Origin: Ruminococcaceae bacterium UBA1767
GTDB taxonomy: Bacteria; Bacillota; Clostridia; Oscillospirales; Acutalibacteraceae
Assembly (NCBI GenBank): GCA_002315505.1
Contig: DCGX01000074.1
Location: 4,756 to 68,755 of the forward strand
DNA: 64,000 nt
Direction: 5' to 3'
A program made the translations under genes and the position numbers. The first letter of the stretch is position 1; each line of letters opens with the position of its first letter. Positions 61,630-64,000 of this stretch are shown piece by piece. The notes under the pieces were generated by a model, which was not told the origin of the DNA, did no database searches, and was given only the letters and a program-made list of their open reading frames with translations.

Positions 61630-62268
61630 ATGAATTATTCAGCTTATCAGGAAATATTTATAGCTATGATTTTAGGTATGAGCTACGTTTTCGGAAAAAT
61701 AAAAACCAAAGATAAACGCAGTGAAAAAGTATTCAATATTTTGTGTGTTGCAGCTTTTGCTTCGTTTGTAGTAATCTTGTTGACTTTTTCTGTTTTTAAT
61801 CGTGCAGAAGGTTCTCATCAATCGATTGTAATGAGACCATTCTGGTCATATAAAACGGTGCTGTCGGTTTATGCCTGTTTTGATGTTTATAAGCAGATTA
61901 TTGACAATGTGTTGGTATTCCTGCCGTTCGGATTTTTGTTTCCGCAGGTGTTTAAACTTGATAAAAATAAAAACTGCTATATCATTACGGCTGTCGGCGG
62001 ATTAGTTCTCAGCTGTATAATTGAAGCTTTGCAATTTCTTATGTCGCGAGGAGTCTGCGAAATTGATGACATTTTCAATAATACCTGTGGATCCATAATC
62101 GGATGCGGAATATTTTGCTTCATAAAATTTGCAAAAATCGAGAATGATTCGCTTGTACTGAAGAAAAATTGGATTATATCATTTGTCCCGTTATTTACAT
62201 TTTTAATAGTGATTTTTATTATATCTTTTTACCGGGAAAATATTCTGGCTGGAACGATAAATTGCTAA
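61630..62268 (+). CDS. VanZ-family membrane protein
   Basis: 212 residues with about five hydrophobic segments. The VanZ signature appears as DNVLVFLPFGFLFPQVF, IEALQFLMSRGVCEIDDIFNNTCGSIIG. Function of the family is not firmly known; VanZ gives low teicoplanin resistance in enterococci and the domain is frequent beside polysaccharide genes. Last gene of the capsule operon. I see no clear terminator after it; the next gene has its own promoter. Confidence 0.85.
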   Translation: MNYSAYQEIFIAMILGMSYVFGKIKTKDKRSEKVFNILCVAAFASFVVILLTFSVFNRAEGSHQSIVMRPFWSYKTVLSVYACFDVYKQIIDNVLVFLPFGFLFPQVFKLDKNKNCYIITAVGGLVLSCIIEALQFLMSRGVCEIDDIFNNTCGSIIGCGIFCFIKFAKIENDSLVLKKNWIISFVPLFTFLIVIFIISFYRENILAGTINC

Positions 62269-62313
62269 TAAATAAAAAATCTTGACTTATTTTACAAAAT
62301 TTCAATAGATATA

Positions 62314-62342
62314 TTGACAAAAGTAACAATAGAGAATATAAT
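62314..62342 (+). promoter_or_regulatory. Consensus sigma-A promoter of the coiled-coil gene
   Basis: TTGACA at 62314-62319 and TATAAT at 62337-62342 are both perfect consensus and 17 bp apart, the strongest promoter in the window by sequence. Confidence 0.9.
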
Positions 62343-62390
62343 AGATAAAAGAATGTAGTATAATGTATTGATACGAGATGGGGGAAGTAT

Positions 62391-63062
62391 ATGCCGTACG
62401 ATTTCAGACTTAAGAAAAAGTTGTTTGGAGGACTCGATCCTAACTCTGTTACGGAGTATATTGCAAAAATCAAGGCAGAAAACAATCTTCTTAAAAAAGA
62501 GCTTGATCAGGCCGAGAGCATTGATCAGGAGGAAGTTGATACTTTAAGAAGCACAATCGAAGAACTGAATAGCAAAGTAAAGGATTACGAAAAAGAGATT
62601 GAAAAGCTCAAGGATACTATTGAGGATCTTGAGGATACTATTGATGACCTTGAGGAAGATAAGCCTGTGCTTGTTGAGGGTGATTCTCCGGAATCATCAA
62701 GCATTGTTGTTGAATCCTTCAATCTTGCAAATCACTATATTCGCTCTGCTGTTAAGATTTCCTCAGAGGTTTCTGCGTCTACAATCGAGAGCACAGAAAA
62801 ATCAAAGGCTTCTCTCGCTGAATCTATCGAGACTCTTGAGAACTTTGAGAGCACTATCCGTGTTGTAAAATCTCAGATCAGCGAAGTTGTCAGCAAGTTC
62901 GATGACGTTTCGGAAGTATTTGAAAAGCTCAAGGACTTCGGTGGTGCAAACCTTGAATTAGAGCTTGAAAAAGAAAAAAACGAAAAAGAAAAAGAAAAAG
63001 AAACTAAAAAAACACGTAAGAGCAAGCGTGAGGCAAAAGCTCCTCTTTCACTTGTTGATTAA
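62391..63062 (+). CDS. DivIVA-like coiled-coil protein of unknown role
   Basis: 223 residues. The N-terminal 30 residues (YDFRLKKKLFGGLDPNSVTEYIAKIK) resemble the membrane-binding start of DivIVA-type proteins. Residues about 30-90 form an acidic coiled coil with heptad-like leucines (LKDTIEDLEDTIDDLEEDK). A second helical region spans 105-185, and the C-terminus is a charged KEKEKETKKTRKSKREAK tail. DivIVA-like proteins mark cell poles or septa and recruit envelope enzymes. Its own strong promoter and terminator show it is expressed on its own, probably at high level. The ATG follows GGGGGA. Confidence 0.72.
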   Translation: MPYDFRLKKKLFGGLDPNSVTEYIAKIKAENNLLKKELDQAESIDQEEVDTLRSTIEELNSKVKDYEKEIEKLKDTIEDLEDTIDDLEEDKPVLVEGDSPESSSIVVESFNLANHYIRSAVKISSEVSASTIESTEKSKASLAESIETLENFESTIRVVKSQISEVVSKFDDVSEVFEKLKDFGGANLELELEKEKNEKEKEKETKKTRKSKREAKAPLSLVD

Positions 63063-63067
63063 TATTT

Positions 63068-63097
63068 CAGCACAGTCGTACGGCTGTGCTTTTTATT
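63068..63097 (+). terminator. Rho-independent terminator of the coiled-coil gene
   Basis: AGCACAG and CTGTGCT pair around a TCGTACGG loop that can itself pair further, followed by TTTTTATTTTA. Confidence 0.85.
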
Positions 63098-63111
63098 TTA
63101 GTTTGTCCGAC

Positions 63112-63140
63112 TTGACATTAACATAATAATGACGTATTAT
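63112..63140 (+). promoter_or_regulatory. Sigma-A-type promoter of the final gene
   Basis: TTGACA at 63112-63117 and TATTAT at 63135-63140 are 17 bp apart, about 47 nt before the ATG. Confidence 0.8.
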
Positions 63141-63187
63141 GTTTTTATTAAGCAGGATAATCAGAAATATAAAATAGGAAAGATTGT

Positions 63188-64000
63188 ATGAAAATCAGCG
63201 AACAACTTCTAATAAAATTAATACGTAGCTCAGTTTTACAAACGGAAGAGGATTTTTCTGATTATTCGGATTTTGACGAATGGAGAGATCTGTTTGTACT
63301 TTGCTCAAATCACAGCATTGTTGGCATGATATATGACAAATTTGTTGAAGTATTTGGTGATAAAATACCCGATTCGCTTGCCGCAAGATTAAAGCATACT
63401 GCATTTACGGAAATGTCATTTCAGGCAGTACGTTCGCAGTCTTTTAAGAGAGTATACGATGAATTAATTGCTGATGGATTTAATCTTATTGTGCTCAAGG
63501 GTGAGTTGCTGAGGAAGTTGTATCCACAACCCGAAAGCAGAACGTCACTTGACGAGGATTTGCTCGTTGATAAAAACCAATACGAAGAATTAAAAAACAG
63601 ATTGATTTCCATGGGGTTTGAAGAGGCGAATGAAAGCGACGGAGATAAACATTGGGTAAATAAAAAATTATCGTTGTATTTTGAAATTCACTTTGAACCG
63701 TTTTCGAACGAAAAAAGCTACAAAAAATGGAACAATATTTTTGCAAACTACTCAGAAAGAATTATTAATTCGGATGGAATTATTTCACTTTCAAGTGAAG
63801 ATAACTTTATTTTTCTTATGCTCCACGCAGCGAAGCATTTTATTTATTCCGGTGTTGGCTTGAAGCAGGTACTTGATATTGCAGTTTTTATGAAAAATTA
63901 TCAGGATGAGATGGATTTTTCTTACGTTAAGAATGCATTAAAAAATACAAATACACTCCTTTTTGCGAAAGAAATGACTGCATTTATCAAGGAAAATCTT
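63188..64000 (+). CDS. Nucleotidyltransferase-fold protein (NTP_transf_5-like), 3' end outside window
   Basis: 271 codons are visible with no stop before the window edge. The segment LIVLKGELLRKLYPQPESRTSLDEDLLVD, near residues 98-127, has the Lys-Gly and two-Asp pattern of the uncharacterised NTP_transf_5 family, followed by YFEIHFEPFS and a LMLHAAKHFIYSGVGLKQVLDIAVFM helical part that are typical of it. These proteins often accompany polysaccharide or peptide clusters, with unknown substrate. It may open a further gene set to the right. Confidence 0.75.
   Translation, partial: MKISEQLLIKLIRSSVLQTEEDFSDYSDFDEWRDLFVLCSNHSIVGMIYDKFVEVFGDKIPDSLAARLKHTAFTEMSFQAVRSQSFKRVYDELIADGFNLIVLKGELLRKLYPQPESRTSLDEDLLVDKNQYEELKNRLISMGFEEANESDGDKHWVNKKLSLYFEIHFEPFSNEKSYKKWNNIFANYSERIINSDGIISLSSEDNFIFLMLHAAKHFIYSGVGLKQVLDIAVFMKNYQDEMDFSYVKNALKNTNTLLFAKEMTAFIKENL

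Noticed and set aside
1..64000. tRNA, rRNA, insertion sequences, prophage, attachment sites
   Set aside because: I saw no cloverleaf-like T-loop sequences, transposase, integrase or phage structural genes, and no flanking target duplications. A covariance-model scan could still reveal a small RNA I missed.

Overview
This is an AT-rich chromosomal window with strong GGAGG-type ribosome binding sites, frequent TTG and GTG starts, and near-consensus sigma-A promoters that mostly have 17-bp spacers. It carries a tandem glycine riboswitch, an HndABCD-type [FeFe] hydrogenase operon, an ECF sigma/anti-sigma pair, and a secreted protease ending in a dockerin-like module. Together these suggest an anaerobic gut or rumen Clostridia member of the Oscillospiraceae, close to Ruminococcus. 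That placement is inferred from gene content, not from a marker gene. I recognised no rRNA, tRNA, insertion sequence, prophage or CRISPR array.

Region 1 (1-9.8 kb) is a natural-product locus. It holds the 3' end of a radical SAM/SPASM gene, a beta-lactamase-fold serine hydrolase, then, behind its own promoter, a 2,428-residue nonribosomal peptide synthetase laid out C-A-T-C-A-T-R. A STAS-domain protein follows 17 bp downstream. The layout matches the gut-Clostridia synthetases that release N-acyl dipeptide aldehydes, the ruminopeptin/pyrazinone type.

Region 2 (9.8-14.0 kb, minus strand) holds an alanine/glycine:sodium symporter under a tandem glycine riboswitch, a TVP38-family membrane protein and a COG2509-type FAD protein. 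Region 3 (14.1-27.3 kb) is mostly for handling glycans and other complex substrates: a GH36 alpha-galactosidase, a secreted ceramidase-like protein on the minus strand, an AlkD-like protein, two exported beta-propeller-like proteins, a GPH sugar symporter, a CE15-like esterase, a secreted DUF4838 protein, a peptide-deformylase-like protein and a cytoplasmic Asp-box protein. Region 4 (27.3-32.5 kb) is the hydrogenase operon, NuoE-like, HATPase, HndB-like, NuoF-like, then HydA. Its codon use suggests very high expression.

Region 5 (32.5-42.1 kb) is about secretion and surface proteolysis: a secreted phosphoesterase, the ECF sigma/anti-sigma pair on the minus strand, and a divergent run of papain-like protease, lipase-like hydrolase, membrane M28 peptidase and an unknown secreted protein. 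A possible winged-helix protein on the minus strand closes the region.

Region 6 (42.2-62.3 kb) is one long capsule/exopolysaccharide operon behind one promoter and a roughly 200-nt leader. It encodes a CDP-glycerol-forming TagD, glycosyltransferases, an EpsG-like polymerase, a PIG-L deacetylase, an Fe-S F420-dehydrogenase-beta-like protein, an ABC exporter, a CpsB phosphatase, an anchored Ig-like protein, two consecutive Wzz/tyrosine-kinase fusions with Gly-Tyr tails, an initiating sugar transferase, LicD, a Wzx flippase and VanZ. The window ends with a DivIVA-like coiled-coil protein and a truncated nucleotidyltransferase-like gene.
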